This document shows, in pieces, positions 43,063 to 51,802 of a DNA stretch of 64,000 nucleotides (the first letter of the stretch is position 1; every line of letters starts with the position of its first letter). Source of the DNA: HK1 sp965215295 (GTDB taxonomy: Bacteria > Pseudomonadota > Gammaproteobacteria > HK1). Position numbers and translations under genes: made by a program. The notes below the pieces were generated by a model. That model did not search any database and was not told where the DNA came from. It was given only the letters and a program-made list of their open reading frames with translations. Location: assembly GCA_965215295.1 (NCBI GenBank), contig OZ244045.1, forward strand, positions 558,001-622,000, in the 5' to 3' direction.

Positions 43063-45372
43063 ATGAAGATTCGACGGGCCGCGGTCATCGGAGCCGGAAC
43101 CATGGGCTCGGGGATCGCGGGGCATCTCGCCAACGCCGGTGTCGAGGTCGTACTCCTCGATGTCGCCTCCGGCGCGGAAGACCGTGATGCGGTCGCGGCG
43201 GGAGCGCTCGAGCGCCTGCGCTCGCAGAAGCCCCCGCCGCTCATGCACCCGGATCGCGCCGCCCGCATCACGACCGGCAACGTCGCGGACCACCTCGACC
43301 GCGTGAGCGACTGCGACTGGATTGTGGAAGCGATCGTCGAACGCATCGACGTGAAGCGCGATCTGTACGATGCGCTCGATCGCGTCCGCCGGCCGGGCTC
43401 CATCGTGTCGTCCAATACGTCCACCCTGCCGCTCGCTCTGCTCACCGAACGCATGTCGGGCGCGATGCGCGCCGATTTCTGCATCACCCATTTCTTCAAT
43501 CCGGTGCGTTTCATGCGGTTGCTGGAGCTGGTGCGCGGACCCGACACGCGGCCCCGGGTCATGGAGGAGCTGGCGGAGTTCTGTGACCGCGAGCTCGGCA
43601 AGGGAGTCGTGCACTGCCGGGATACGCCCGGCTTCCTCGCCAACCGGGTCGGGGTCCATGCGCTCCAGGCGGGCCTCGTCGAAGCGGTGGCGCAGGGGGT
43701 GACGATCGAGCAGGCGGATGCGGTGATGGGCCGGCCGATGGGTATCCCTAAGACCGGCCTGTTCGGCCTCTACGATCTCATCGGGCTCGACCTGATGCTC
43801 GATGTCGCCGCGAGTCTCGCCATGGCGCTTCCTCCCCACGATGTGTTCCAGCGAGTGGCCGAAGGGATCCCGCTCATGCACGGCCTCGTCGCGCGCGGAT
43901 GCACCGGCGACAAGGGAAACGGCGGTTTCTACCGGGGCGCTCCGGATACGCGCGAGGTCGTGGACTTGCGCTCGGGGAAGTACCGCCGGATGGAGCGGGC
44001 GCCGACCGAGGCCGCACACGTGGGAGAACGCGACGGACTTCGCGCGATGGCCGAGCACCGCAGCGCGGCCGGGCGCTTCGCGCGCCGGGTTCTCGCACAT
44101 GCCCTCGGCTATGCCGCTTCCCTGGTGCCGGACGTATCCGACGAGGTCGTGCCCATCGACGAGGCGATGAAGCTCGGCTACGGCTGGTCGCGCGGCCCGT
44201 TCGAAATGATCGACTCGCTCGGCGCCGGCTGGTTCAGGGACGTCCTCGCCGCCGAGGACTTTCTGGTTCCCCCGGTGCTCGACGCCATCGGCGACTCGTC
44301 CTTCTATCGAGTGAAGGCCGATCGCGTCGTCCACTTCGTCATGGGCCGGGGCCACCGGCGACTCGCGCGCGCCCCCGGGGTGATGCGCGTGGCCGACTTC
44401 AAGGTCCTCGCGTCGCCGATGCTCCGGAACCACGCGGCGAGCCTGTGGGACATCGGCGACGGAGTCGCCTGCCTCGAGTTCCACACCAAGGCGAACGCGC
44501 TCGGTCCGGAATCCATGGCGTTGATGCGTCAGGCGCTCGACAAGGTCGCCGAACGCCACACGGCTCTCGTGATCCATTCCGACGGGCCGCATTTCTCGGT
44601 CGGATTCAATCTCGACTTCGTCCGCGCGTGCATCGCCGACCGGCGGTGGAAGGCGCTCGACGACGGGCTCGTGGAGTTTCAGCACACGTGCCGGGCCGCG
44701 AAACATGCGCCGTTCCCGGTCGTGTCGGCGCCGGGTGGGCTGGCGCTTGGCGGTGGATTCGAGGTGTTGCTCGGCAGCGACCTCGTGCAGGCGCATGAGA
44801 ACGTGGTCGTCGGGCTCGTGGAGCCGCTCGTCGGTCTCGTTCCCGCCGGGGGCGGCTGCAAGGAGATGCTGCTGCGCTGGACGGAGGGCGCCGGGGACGA
44901 AGCGGCGCGGACGGCAGGCGCCCTGCGCGTGTTCGAGCTCATAGGGACGAGCAGGACCGCCACGTCGCCGGAACTTGCACGTCCGTTGCGGCTGCTGCGC
45001 GCGGCGGACCCCACCACGATGAACCGTGACCGGCTACTCGCCGACGCGAAGGCGAGCGCGCTCGGGCTCGCCGACGGCTACCGGCCGCCCGCCCCGCCGA
45101 CGATTTTCGCCCCGGGCGCGCCCGCCCGCGATGCAATGTGTGCGATGCTCGACGACATGGCGATGAAGGGCATTGCGCTCCCCCACGACGTTGTCGTCTC
45201 GACGTGTCTGGCCCGGGTTCTCGCGGGCGGGGATGCGCAAGCCGGGGAGGTCATCGGCGAGGAAGAGATGTTCGGGCTCGAACGAGAGGCGTTCCTCTCG
45301 CTCGCACGCACTGCGGAGACCGCCGCGCGGATTGCCCACATGCTCGATCGGGGACGCCCGCTGCGGAACTGA
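43063..45372 (+). CDS. FadN-like 3-hydroxyacyl-CoA dehydrogenase / enoyl-CoA hydratase
   Basis: 769 residues. N-terminal NAD-binding 3-hydroxyacyl-CoA dehydrogenase: AAVIGAGTMGSGIAGHLANAG, DWIVEAIVERIDVKRDL, SSNTSTLPLALLTERM, FCITHFFNPVRFMRLLELV, and dehydrogenase C-domain repeats (FLANRVG, GYGWSRGPFEMIDSLG). The C-terminal half (about 470-769) is a crotonase fold with SDGPHFSVGFNLDF and SAPGGLALGGGFEVLLGSDLV; the catalytic Glu of GGGFEVL is kept. The domain order (dehydrogenase then hydratase) is that of Bacillus FadN, not of E. coli FadB. It would carry out two steps of beta-oxidation. ATG 43063, preceded by AGGACG; ATG 43048 is an alternative. Confidence 0.92.
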   Translation: MKIRRAAVIGAGTMGSGIAGHLANAGVEVVLLDVASGAEDRDAVAAGALERLRSQKPPPLMHPDRAARITTGNVADHLDRVSDCDWIVEAIVERIDVKRDLYDALDRVRRPGSIVSSNTSTLPLALLTERMSGAMRADFCITHFFNPVRFMRLLELVRGPDTRPRVMEELAEFCDRELGKGVVHCRDTPGFLANRVGVHALQAGLVEAVAQGVTIEQADAVMGRPMGIPKTGLFGLYDLIGLDLMLDVAASLAMALPPHDVFQRVAEGIPLMHGLVARGCTGDKGNGGFYRGAPDTREVVDLRSGKYRRMERAPTEAAHVGERDGLRAMAEHRSAAGRFARRVLAHALGYAASLVPDVSDEVVPIDEAMKLGYGWSRGPFEMIDSLGAGWFRDVLAAEDFLVPPVLDAIGDSSFYRVKADRVVHFVMGRGHRRLARAPGVMRVADFKVLASPMLRNHAASLWDIGDGVACLEFHTKANALGPESMALMRQALDKVAERHTALVIHSDGPHFSVGFNLDFVRACIADRRWKALDDGLVEFQHTCRAAKHAPFPVVSAPGGLALGGGFEVLLGSDLVQAHENVVVGLVEPLVGLVPAGGGCKEMLLRWTEGAGDEAARTAGALRVFELIGTSRTATSPELARPLRLLRAADPTTMNRDRLLADAKASALGLADGYRPPAPPTIFAPGAPARDAMCAMLDDMAMKGIALPHDVVVSTCLARVLAGGDAQAGEVIGEEEMFGLEREAFLSLARTAETAARIAHMLDRGRPLRN

Positions 45373-45575
45373 GCGCGACCTGCATGTACGGACCGAACCC
45401 CGACCCGCCCCGCGTACCGGATCCGGGCCGCACCCCTTGCGCGATCCTCCGGGGAGGAGGAGTTGGCGGGCGGCAGCGGTGAAAGCCGGACGCGCGGCTC
45501 CGCCGCCGCCATGCCGTACCGCCTCCCGAACCCCGATATAGTCGAACCTTTGCCGACACGACGTCCGGAGAGCAC

Positions 45576-46037
45576 ATGTCAGACTATGAAACCGCAATCG
45601 AGCCCGAGTGGGATTCTCCCATCGGCTTGCAAACGACTCCGAGAGCGATCATCGAGTGCGTGTTCTGGACTGCGGACGCAGTGCACACCGGCTACGATTC
45701 CTGCATCGATCCGAAACTGGTGCTGGTGGACACGGTTGCGCACGAGGACAACGGCGACAACTATTGCCGTTATGTCGAACAGGAGTACGTGGAGGACGAG
45801 GCGGCGGATGATGCCACGTGGCACGACTGGACGGTAGAGCTCAAGCTCGGCGAAACGTTCGTCGTGGCTCATTGGCGGGCCCAGGCGGGCGGCAGCCCGT
45901 GCGACTGGGACTGGTGCGAGCGGGAGTCGGAGAAAGCGTTCGCGGTCGCGTCGATCCTCGTCAGCAAGCGCGTTCGCAAGTGCATCGTCGTGGATACGTC
46001 GTCCTACGGGCCGCGGCCTCCGCGGACGCATCATTGA
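45576..46037 (+). CDS. uncharacterised 153-residue acidic protein
   Basis: I do not recognise this family. The ATG has GGAG at 5-6 bases upstream, and a TATAGT hexamer lies about 40 bases before it. Composition is protein-like and unlike the repeat-derived frames: acidic, with several Trp and Cys, including TVELKLGETFVVAHWRAQAGG and CDWDWCERESEKAF. No signal peptide or membrane segment. The segment IECVFWTADAVHTGYDSC may be a buried strand-turn. Stands alone between the FadN-like gene and the bc1 operon. Probably a real cytoplasmic protein of unknown function. Confidence 0.65.
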   Translation: MSDYETAIEPEWDSPIGLQTTPRAIIECVFWTADAVHTGYDSCIDPKLVLVDTVAHEDNGDNYCRYVEQEYVEDEAADDATWHDWTVELKLGETFVVAHWRAQAGGSPCDWDWCERESEKAFAVASILVSKRVRKCIVVDTSSYGPRPPRTHH

Positions 46038-46466
46038 AGCGCCAACGCCTGCTCCGGCAGCGGCACCCAATGCAGCACCCCTGACTTCGCGCGCTTGACT
46101 TCGTGCGCTCGGGCGGACGGGTCCGGAGGCGGCCCTCGAGGTCAATCTCCGGCCACCTCGCGCACCTGCACGGAAGCTCGGGAGTCTCGCTCCAGATGCG
46201 GCAAGGGATGGAGATGCGGCTCGATCGGTTCGTCCGGACTGCATCGGCGTGCGGTTCGCCGTTCCCTCCGGAGTGCCCGGGGCGGTTCCGTTCTTGACCT
46301 TGGATGGCGCCTATAGGATTCTTGCCCGCCCTTGCCGACAGACTCTCTCCGGCCAGGAATCTCGACTGCACGGCGTCAGACCCCACGGCATGATGCGATG
46401 GGATGTGCGCGGCATGGTTCCGATTCGTGCAGAGGGCAGGCCGGGCAACCAGGAGCGGCATGACGC
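46038..46466. other. gap upstream of the bc1 operon
   Basis: No gene recognised. A plausible promoter is TTCTTG (46291-46296), 17 bases, TAGGAT (46314-46319), about 150 bases before petA. Confidence 0.35.
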
Positions 46467-47054
46467 ATGAGCAACGGGCCGGATACCGCACGGCGTCGCT
46501 TCCTCACCGGAGCGGCGACCGTGGTCGGGGGGACCGGGGCGGCTTTCGCGGCGTGGCCGTTCGCCTCGGCATGGCAGCCGAGCGAACGCGCCAGGGCGAT
46601 CGGGGCGCCGGTCGAGATCGATATCGCCAAGCTGGAACCCGGCGCCCGGCTGACGGTGAAGTGGCGGGGCAAGCCGGTCTGGGTCGTTCGGCGTACCACG
46701 GAAGCCCTCGGCTCCTTGTCCGCGCTCGACGGGACGGTGCGCGATCCGGCATCGGACGAGCCGCAGCAACCCGCCTACGCGCGCAATCCGCATCGCTCGA
46801 TCAAGCCCGAAATACTCGTGCTGATCGGGCTGTGCACCCATCTCGGCTGTGCGCCGTCGTACGTTCGCAAGGGTGAGGGGAACCTGGGAGCGGACTGGAA
46901 GGGCGGCTTCTTCTGTCCGTGCCACGGCTCCCGGTTCGACTACGCGGGCAGGGTCTACCAGGGAGTGCCGGCACCGCTCAACCTCGAGGTACCGCCCCAC
47001 GTGTACCTGAGCGACAGCCGGATCCGCATCGGCGAGGACGAGGGGACAGCGTGA
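46467..47054 (+). CDS. petA: ubiquinol-cytochrome c reductase Rieske iron-sulfur subunit
   Basis: 195 residues. Twin-arginine-type N-terminus (RRRFLTGAATVVGG) forms the membrane anchor; the head carries the [2Fe-2S] ligands in LCTHLGCAP and FFCPCHGSRFD (Cys-x-His and Cys-x2-His with the disulfide cysteines). It takes electrons from ubiquinol at the Qo site and passes them to cytochrome c1. Its stop overlaps the petB start (TGATG), giving a coupled petA-petB-petC operon. Confidence 0.95.
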   Translation: MSNGPDTARRRFLTGAATVVGGTGAAFAAWPFASAWQPSERARAIGAPVEIDIAKLEPGARLTVKWRGKPVWVVRRTTEALGSLSALDGTVRDPASDEPQQPAYARNPHRSIKPEILVLIGLCTHLGCAPSYVRKGEGNLGADWKGGFFCPCHGSRFDYAGRVYQGVPAPLNLEVPPHVYLSDSRIRIGEDEGTA

Positions 47055-48448
47055 TGAGATCCCTGCTGACCTCCGTCTTCGAGTGGACGGACGCCCGGTT
47101 CCCCCTCTCCAAACTCTGGAACGAGCACCTTGCGCAGTACTACGCGCCCAGGAACTTCAACTTCTGGTACTTCTTCGGCTCCCTGGCGATGCTGGTGCTC
47201 GTCATCCAGCTCGTCACCGGCATCTGGCTCGCGATGTTCTACAAGCCCGATGCGAACCTCGCGTTCGGGTCCGTCGAGTACATCATGCGCGACGTCGAAT
47301 GGGGATGGCTGATCCGGTACATGCATTCGACGGGCGCATCGGCCTTCTTCATCGTCGTCTATCTCCACATGTTCCGGGCCCTGCTCTATGGCTCGTACAA
47401 GGCTCCGAGAGAGCTCATCTGGCTGATCGGGATGCTCATCTACCTCTGCCTCATGGCGGAGGCGTTCTTCGGGTACCTGCTGCCGTGGGGCCAGATGTCC
47501 TACTGGGGAGCGCAGGTCATCATCTCCCTGTTCGGTGCGTTGCCGTTCGGCGTCGGCGAGGCGCTGGCGCAGTGGATACGGGGGGACTACGTCGTTTCGG
47601 ACGCGACATTGAGCCGGTTCTATTCGCTGCACGTCGTCGGGATTCCGCTCGTCCTCCTCGGATTGATCGTCGCCCACATCATCGCCCTGCACGAGGTCGG
47701 CTCGAACAACCCCGATGGCGTGGAAATCAAGAAGCTCAAGGACGCGAACGGGGTCCCGATGGATGGAATACCGTTCCATCCCTACTACACGGTGAAGGAC
47801 CTCTGGGGCGCGGGGGTCTTCCTCGTGCTCTTCGCCATCGTCGTTTTCTACGCGCCGGAATTCGGCGGGTGGTTCATCGAGAGCGCGAATTTCGTGCCGG
47901 CGAACCCGTTGCAGACGCCCGAGCACATTCTCCCGGTCTGGTACTTCACGCCGTACTACGCGATTCTGCGGGCCATCCCGGACAAGCTCACCGGTGTGAT
48001 CGCGATGTTCGCGGCGACGCTGATCTTCTTCGTCCTCCCGTGGCTCGATCGTCATCCGGTGAAATCGGCCCGATACCGGTCGAAGCTGTTCAGCCTGCTG
48101 CTGATCCTGTTCGCGGTGACCTTCATCGTGCTCGGCTGGCTCGGTACCCAGCCGCCCACGCCCGGAAAGTCCGAGCTGGGCCTGCGGCTGGGCGAGCTGT
48201 ACTTCTCGTTCTTCCTCATCCTGTGGGTCTACTCGAAGAAACGCACTGCCGGATTCAGCTACGGGCTGTTCGTCGCGCTCGTCGTGCTGCTGCTGATCTT
48301 CGATTCGATCCGTTATGACGAATCGAAGCAGATGCTGATGATGTGGAGCGGGTTGCTGCCCCTCGGCTACTACGTGGTGTTCCTGTTGCTGCCCGTGCAC
48401 ACGCGCCTCAACGAGGCGGCCGCGGAGCCCGAGAGGGTGACGTCGTGA
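47054..48448 (+). CDS. petB: ubiquinol-cytochrome c reductase cytochrome b subunit
   Basis: 464 residues, eight or more transmembrane helices. Heme-binding histidines occur in MHSTGASAFFIVVYLHMFR and FYSLHVVGIPLVLLGLIVAHI; the Qo loop reads PVWYFTPYYAILR, with Val in place of the PEWY glutamate. GYLLPWGQMSYWGAQVI is the usual cytochrome b signature. The C-terminus includes the IV-subunit-like helices fused in one chain, as in bc1 complexes. The ATG 47054 overlaps the petA stop and the petB stop overlaps the petC GTG. Confidence 0.95.
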   Translation: MRSLLTSVFEWTDARFPLSKLWNEHLAQYYAPRNFNFWYFFGSLAMLVLVIQLVTGIWLAMFYKPDANLAFGSVEYIMRDVEWGWLIRYMHSTGASAFFIVVYLHMFRALLYGSYKAPRELIWLIGMLIYLCLMAEAFFGYLLPWGQMSYWGAQVIISLFGALPFGVGEALAQWIRGDYVVSDATLSRFYSLHVVGIPLVLLGLIVAHIIALHEVGSNNPDGVEIKKLKDANGVPMDGIPFHPYYTVKDLWGAGVFLVLFAIVVFYAPEFGGWFIESANFVPANPLQTPEHILPVWYFTPYYAILRAIPDKLTGVIAMFAATLIFFVLPWLDRHPVKSARYRSKLFSLLLILFAVTFIVLGWLGTQPPTPGKSELGLRLGELYFSFFLILWVYSKKRTAGFSYGLFVALVVLLLIFDSIRYDESKQMLMMWSGLLPLGYYVVFLLLPVHTRLNEAAAEPERVTS

Positions 48449-49272
48449 ACGTGAGACGGCTGGCGGCGTCTCTCCTGCTGTGGGTCTGGGCGACGGCGGC
48501 ATGGAGCGCGGGCGCCGGCCTGGACCTCCTCGCCGCGAGAGTGGATGTCGAAGACGCCGGATCGCTGCAGCGTGGCGCCCGGATCTACGTGAACTACTGC
48601 CTGGGCTGCCATTCCCTCTCCTTCATGCGCTACGACCGCATGGGACGCGACCTCGGGCTGACCGGCGAGCAGGTGCGCGAGAACCTGCTCTACGCGGCGG
48701 ACAAGGTCACCGCTCCCATGGACACCGCGATGCGGGCCGAGGCGGCCCGGGAGTGGTTCGGCGTCGAGCCGCCCGACCTCTCCGTCATCGCGCGCGCGCG
48801 GGGGGCCGACTGGCTCTATTCGTATCTGGTGACGTTCTACGCGGACGCGAACCCTTCGCGGCCGTTCGGCGTCAACAACGTCGTGTTCAAGGACGTTGGA
48901 ATGCCGCATGCCCTCGCTGCGTTGCAGGGCTTGCAAACCTACGTTCAGGGAGAATCGCCGGCGGACGCGAAGGAAGTGCACGCGCTCGGCCTTGCCGTGG
49001 ACGGAGACGACATCCTCGTCCGCAAGAGCGCGACGATGCCGGACGGAAGCCACGTACCGGTGGTGGACAGGTTGGCGGTGGCCGAGCCCGGCGAGCTTCG
49101 TCCGGGCGAGTATCGCGGGGCGATGCGGGACCTCGTGAACTACCTCGTGTACGTCGGCGAGCCGTCGCGCATGGAACGCCAGGCGCTCGGATTCTGGGTC
49201 GTCCTCTTTCTGGTCGTGCTTGCCCTGCTGCTGCGGGCCCTTTACAAGGACTACTGGAAGGATGTCCACTGA
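48445..49272 (+). CDS. petC: ubiquinol-cytochrome c reductase cytochrome c1 subunit
   Basis: 275 residues with a Sec signal (about 1-22), the heme c motif CLGCHS near residue 51, a PPDLSVIARARG block and KDVGMPHALAAL, where the Met of VGMPH is the likely axial ligand, and a C-terminal anchor helix (ALGFWVVLFLVVLALLLRALYKDYWKDV). Accepts electrons from the Rieske protein and reduces soluble cytochrome c. Starts with GTG at 48445 in a GTGA overlap with petB; GAGAGG lies upstream. Confidence 0.95.
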   Translation: MNVRRLAASLLLWVWATAAWSAGAGLDLLAARVDVEDAGSLQRGARIYVNYCLGCHSLSFMRYDRMGRDLGLTGEQVRENLLYAADKVTAPMDTAMRAEAAREWFGVEPPDLSVIARARGADWLYSYLVTFYADANPSRPFGVNNVVFKDVGMPHALAALQGLQTYVQGESPADAKEVHALGLAVDGDDILVRKSATMPDGSHVPVVDRLAVAEPGELRPGEYRGAMRDLVNYLVYVGEPSRMERQALGFWVVLFLVVLALLLRALYKDYWKDVH

Positions 49273-49336
49273 CCCCCCACCGACGGCCGCCGGCATCCCC
49301 GGCCGGACCTCGCCGGACAACATCGAACGATGATCC

Positions 49337-49981
49337 ATGAAGGATCTTGACTCCGCCCTGCTCGCAAACCGTCGGTCGGTCATGTCCCTGTACTCCGACC
49401 CGACGGGTCCCGCGAGCCACGCGGTACGCTTCGTGCTCGCCGAGAAGGCGATCAATGTCGAAATCCACGACGTGACGGTGGACGACAAGCCGGAGGACTT
49501 GAACGACCTGAACCCGTACAGCACGATACTCACGCTCGTCGATCGGGACCTGGTCCTGTATGAACCGCAGATCATCATGGAGTACCTCGACGAACGCTTC
49601 CCGCATCCTCCGTTGATGCCGGTCGATCCGGTCTCCCGGGCCAACAACCGGTTGTACCGTTACCGTGTCCAGCGTGACTTCTACGCGCTCGTGGACGATC
49701 TGGAGAACGGTGACAAGGGAGTCTCGAACGCCGCCAGGAAGTGCCTGCGCGACCATCTTTCCACCCTCGCGCCGATCTTCACGCAGAAAACGTACTTCAT
49801 GTCCGACGACTACTCGCTCGTCGACTGCTACCTCGCTCCGATACTGTGGCGGCTACCCGCCTACGGGGTACGCCTTCCGGCACATGCGAAGGCGCTGCAG
49901 AATTTCGCCGGCCGACTCTTCGAGCGTGAAGCGTTCGTGCAGAGCCTGACCGAGGCGGAACACGAGCTTCGTGGCGGTTGA
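49337..49981 (+). CDS. sspA: stringent starvation protein A
   Basis: 214 residues of glutathione-S-transferase fold: N-terminal thioredoxin-like part (SVMSLYSDPTGPASHAVRFVLAEK, INVEIHDV), YEPQIIMEYLDERFPHPPLMP, and a helical C-domain with FMSDDYSLVDCYLAPILWRLP. SspA binds RNA polymerase and affects stress transcription in E. coli; it has no GST activity. Follows petC after 64 bases, the usual gammaproteobacterial arrangement, with sspB next. Confidence 0.94.
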   Translation: MKDLDSALLANRRSVMSLYSDPTGPASHAVRFVLAEKAINVEIHDVTVDDKPEDLNDLNPYSTILTLVDRDLVLYEPQIIMEYLDERFPHPPLMPVDPVSRANNRLYRYRVQRDFYALVDDLENGDKGVSNAARKCLRDHLSTLAPIFTQKTYFMSDDYSLVDCYLAPILWRLPAYGVRLPAHAKALQNFAGRLFEREAFVQSLTEAEHELRGG

Positions 49982-50173
49982 GTTCGATGCGGACCGGCCG
50001 GCGCCGAACCGGGACGAACGCGACGAGGCGCCCGCCGATCCGCTCTCCGTATCCGGACCGGGAACCCCGGGTCCGGGAATTTCCTCCGCCGGTCCGGAAC
50101 CTGGTCGTTCACGGGGCGAGTTCCGGCTCCGGTGGTGGATGAACCCCGACGTCGACCGCGCCCGTTCCGTGCC

Positions 50174-50569
50174 ATGAACCCGGACGCATCCGAGATGACA
50201 TCGAGCCGGCCGTATCTGCTTCGGGCCGTGTACGACTGGATCGCGGACAATGGCTTGACTCCGCAGATCGTCGTCGATGCGCAGCAGGAGCGGGTCCGGG
50301 TTCCCGCCACCTATGTCCGCGAAGGAAGAATCGTGCTCAACATCGCCTCCACTGCGGTGCGCGGGTTGAAGCTGGGCAACGAGTGGGTGGAGTTCAGCGC
50401 CCGTTTCGACGGCACGGCCTTCGATGTGGCCGTCCCGGTTCACGCAGTGCTTGCGATCATGGCTCGCGAGAACGGCACGGGGATGTCGTTTCCCGAAACG
50501 CCCCGCGATCGTCCGCTTCCGGAGCAGCGGGAGCAGCGGAAGAGGCCCAGCCTCAAGGTGGTGAAGTGA
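50174..50569 (+). CDS. sspB: ClpXP specificity-enhancing factor SspB
   Basis: 131 residues. SspB delivers ssrA-tagged proteins to ClpXP. Core: SRPYLLRAVYDWIADNGLTPQIVVDA, VRVPATYVREGRIVLNIA and VPVHAVLAIMARENGTGMSF. The C-terminus RPSLKVVK matches the ClpX-binding tail RPALRVVK of E. coli SspB, joined by a short linker (shorter than in E. coli). ATG 50174, or 50195, which is closer to the conserved core; neither has a strong Shine-Dalgarno. It follows sspA with a 192-base gap that holds no recognised gene. Confidence 0.93.
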   Translation: MNPDASEMTSSRPYLLRAVYDWIADNGLTPQIVVDAQQERVRVPATYVREGRIVLNIASTAVRGLKLGNEWVEFSARFDGTAFDVAVPVHAVLAIMARENGTGMSFPETPRDRPLPEQREQRKRPSLKVVK

Positions 50570-50741
50570 ACCGATGGCTGGAGGCCGGGAGCCATCGAGC
50601 GTCGCTTGTTCGATGGGTCCCGGAACGGCCACCGGCAAAGCCACCGGCTGGAGGTCGCGCTCCCGGCGCCTGCCGGACCGGGCGCCATGCGTGGACGCTG
50701 GAGAACGGCCGGTGCGGACGGGAACGTCGAGGACCATCCGG

Positions 50742-51323
50742 TCACTCGATGTACTCCATGACCTTCACGACGCCCTGGACCCCGCTCACGCGCCTCGCGA
50801 TCTCCGTGGCCCGGTCCGCTTCGTCCTGCGTCAGGAGCCCCATGAGGTAGACGATCCTTCGTTCCGTGACCACTTTGACTTGCGCTGCGTTGAGTTCTTC
50901 GTCCTGAAGCAGTGCGATTTTGACCCTGCCCGTTACCAGAGCATCCCTCGCTCGTTCCAGGAGGGAGCTCGGTGCCATGAGCCCGATTTCGTTCTGCACG
51001 GCCAGGACGCCGGGTATCCCGCGGGCGGCCTCGGTGACGCGGTCGCGCAGCGAGTCGCCGAGCACTTCGCCCGTCAACAGCACGCGGCGGTTGAAACTCG
51101 TGACGTTGACGTGAACCTGTTCCGACGCTCCTTCATCCCCGTGCACCGCGGCGAGCACCTCGAACTCGATGCGCTCGTCGTCGACATAGTTGCCAATCGT
51201 GCGCCGATCCTGGGCCGCTATCCCGCTGGCCACCGTCCCGGTTGCGGCCATACCGAGGCAGCCCTGAACAGCGGGGACGCAGAGTACGCAGAAAACAATG
51301 CTCGCCGTCCGGAATCTCTTCAT
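50742..51323 (-). CDS. BON-domain lipoprotein (DolP/YraP-like)
   Basis: 193 residues. Signal peptide with lipobox VQGC (Cys22), then two BON domains (about 45-115 with VHVNVTSFNRRVLLTGEV and about 120-190 with VKVVTERRIVYLMGLL and the final GVQGVVKVMEYIE). DolP of E. coli is an outer-membrane lipoprotein that binds phospholipids and supports envelope integrity. ATG at 51323, with GGAGAT upstream; the frame is open further without homology. It lies after yraN and lpoA as in other gammaproteobacteria, but the diaA gene usually between them is absent. Convergent with sspB. Confidence 0.9.
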   Translation of the reverse strand: MKRFRTASIVFCVLCVPAVQGCLGMAATGTVASGIAAQDRRTIGNYVDDERIEFEVLAAVHGDEGASEQVHVNVTSFNRRVLLTGEVLGDSLRDRVTEAARGIPGVLAVQNEIGLMAPSSLLERARDALVTGRVKIALLQDEELNAAQVKVVTERRIVYLMGLLTQDEADRATEIARRVSGVQGVVKVMEYIE

Positions 51324-51415
51324 GTTTGCCGATCTCCGAGTTGCTCCCGTGTCATGCCGCACTGTACGGCAAGGCTCGCCTCGCCGCCCGTGGCCGTCAC
51401 GATCCGCCGCCGATT

Positions 51416-51802
51416 CTATGCCTCGAAAGCGTCGCGGACCCATTCGATCGTGGTGTGCGGGAACCGTCCGTCGATGGCCACCACGTCGAACCTGCATGGA
51501 TGTTCATCGTTGATCCGCTTCATCATGAGGTAGTGTTCGGCGGCCGCCACCAGCCGCGTCCGTTTGCGCGAGTCGATGCTGATCAGCCCGCCGCCGAACG
51601 TCCGGCTGGTCCGTCGCCGCACCTCGACGAAAACGAGGGTTTCGGCGTCGCGCATGACGAGGTCGATCTCGCCGCGTCTGCACCGGTAGTTGCGCGTGAC
51701 GAGCATGAGACCTCGCCGGCGGAGATACCGTTCCGCAAGCCCTTCGGCGTCGCGCCCGATTGCACCGGGACTATCGGTCCGGCGATGGTTTCGATGGTTC
51801 AA
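51416..51802 (-). CDS. yraN: YraN family (UPF0102) putative endonuclease-like protein
   Basis: 128 residues with the family signature: GRDAEGLAERYLRRRGLMLVTRNYRCRRGEIDLVMRD and VFVEVRRRTSRTFGG, a restriction-endonuclease-like core (E-x-D...E-x-K type, with R for K here: EVRRR). Near the end are KRTRLVAAAEHYL and CRFDVVAIDG. No ATG is available in frame; the TTG at 51802 is the best start and overlaps the lpoA stop by 32 bases. Cellular role unknown. Between lpoA and the BON lipoprotein gene, as in E. coli. Confidence 0.9.
   Translation of the reverse strand: MNHRNHRRTDSPGAIGRDAEGLAERYLRRRGLMLVTRNYRCRRGEIDLVMRDAETLVFVEVRRRTSRTFGGGLISIDSRKRTRLVAAAEHYLMMKRINDEHPCRFDVVAIDGRFPHTTIEWVRDAFEA

Noticed and set aside
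40655..46037. cas genes near the CRISPR-like repeats
   Set aside because: All genes around are a transporter, ankyrin protein, FadN-like enzyme and an unknown acidic protein; none has Cas motifs.
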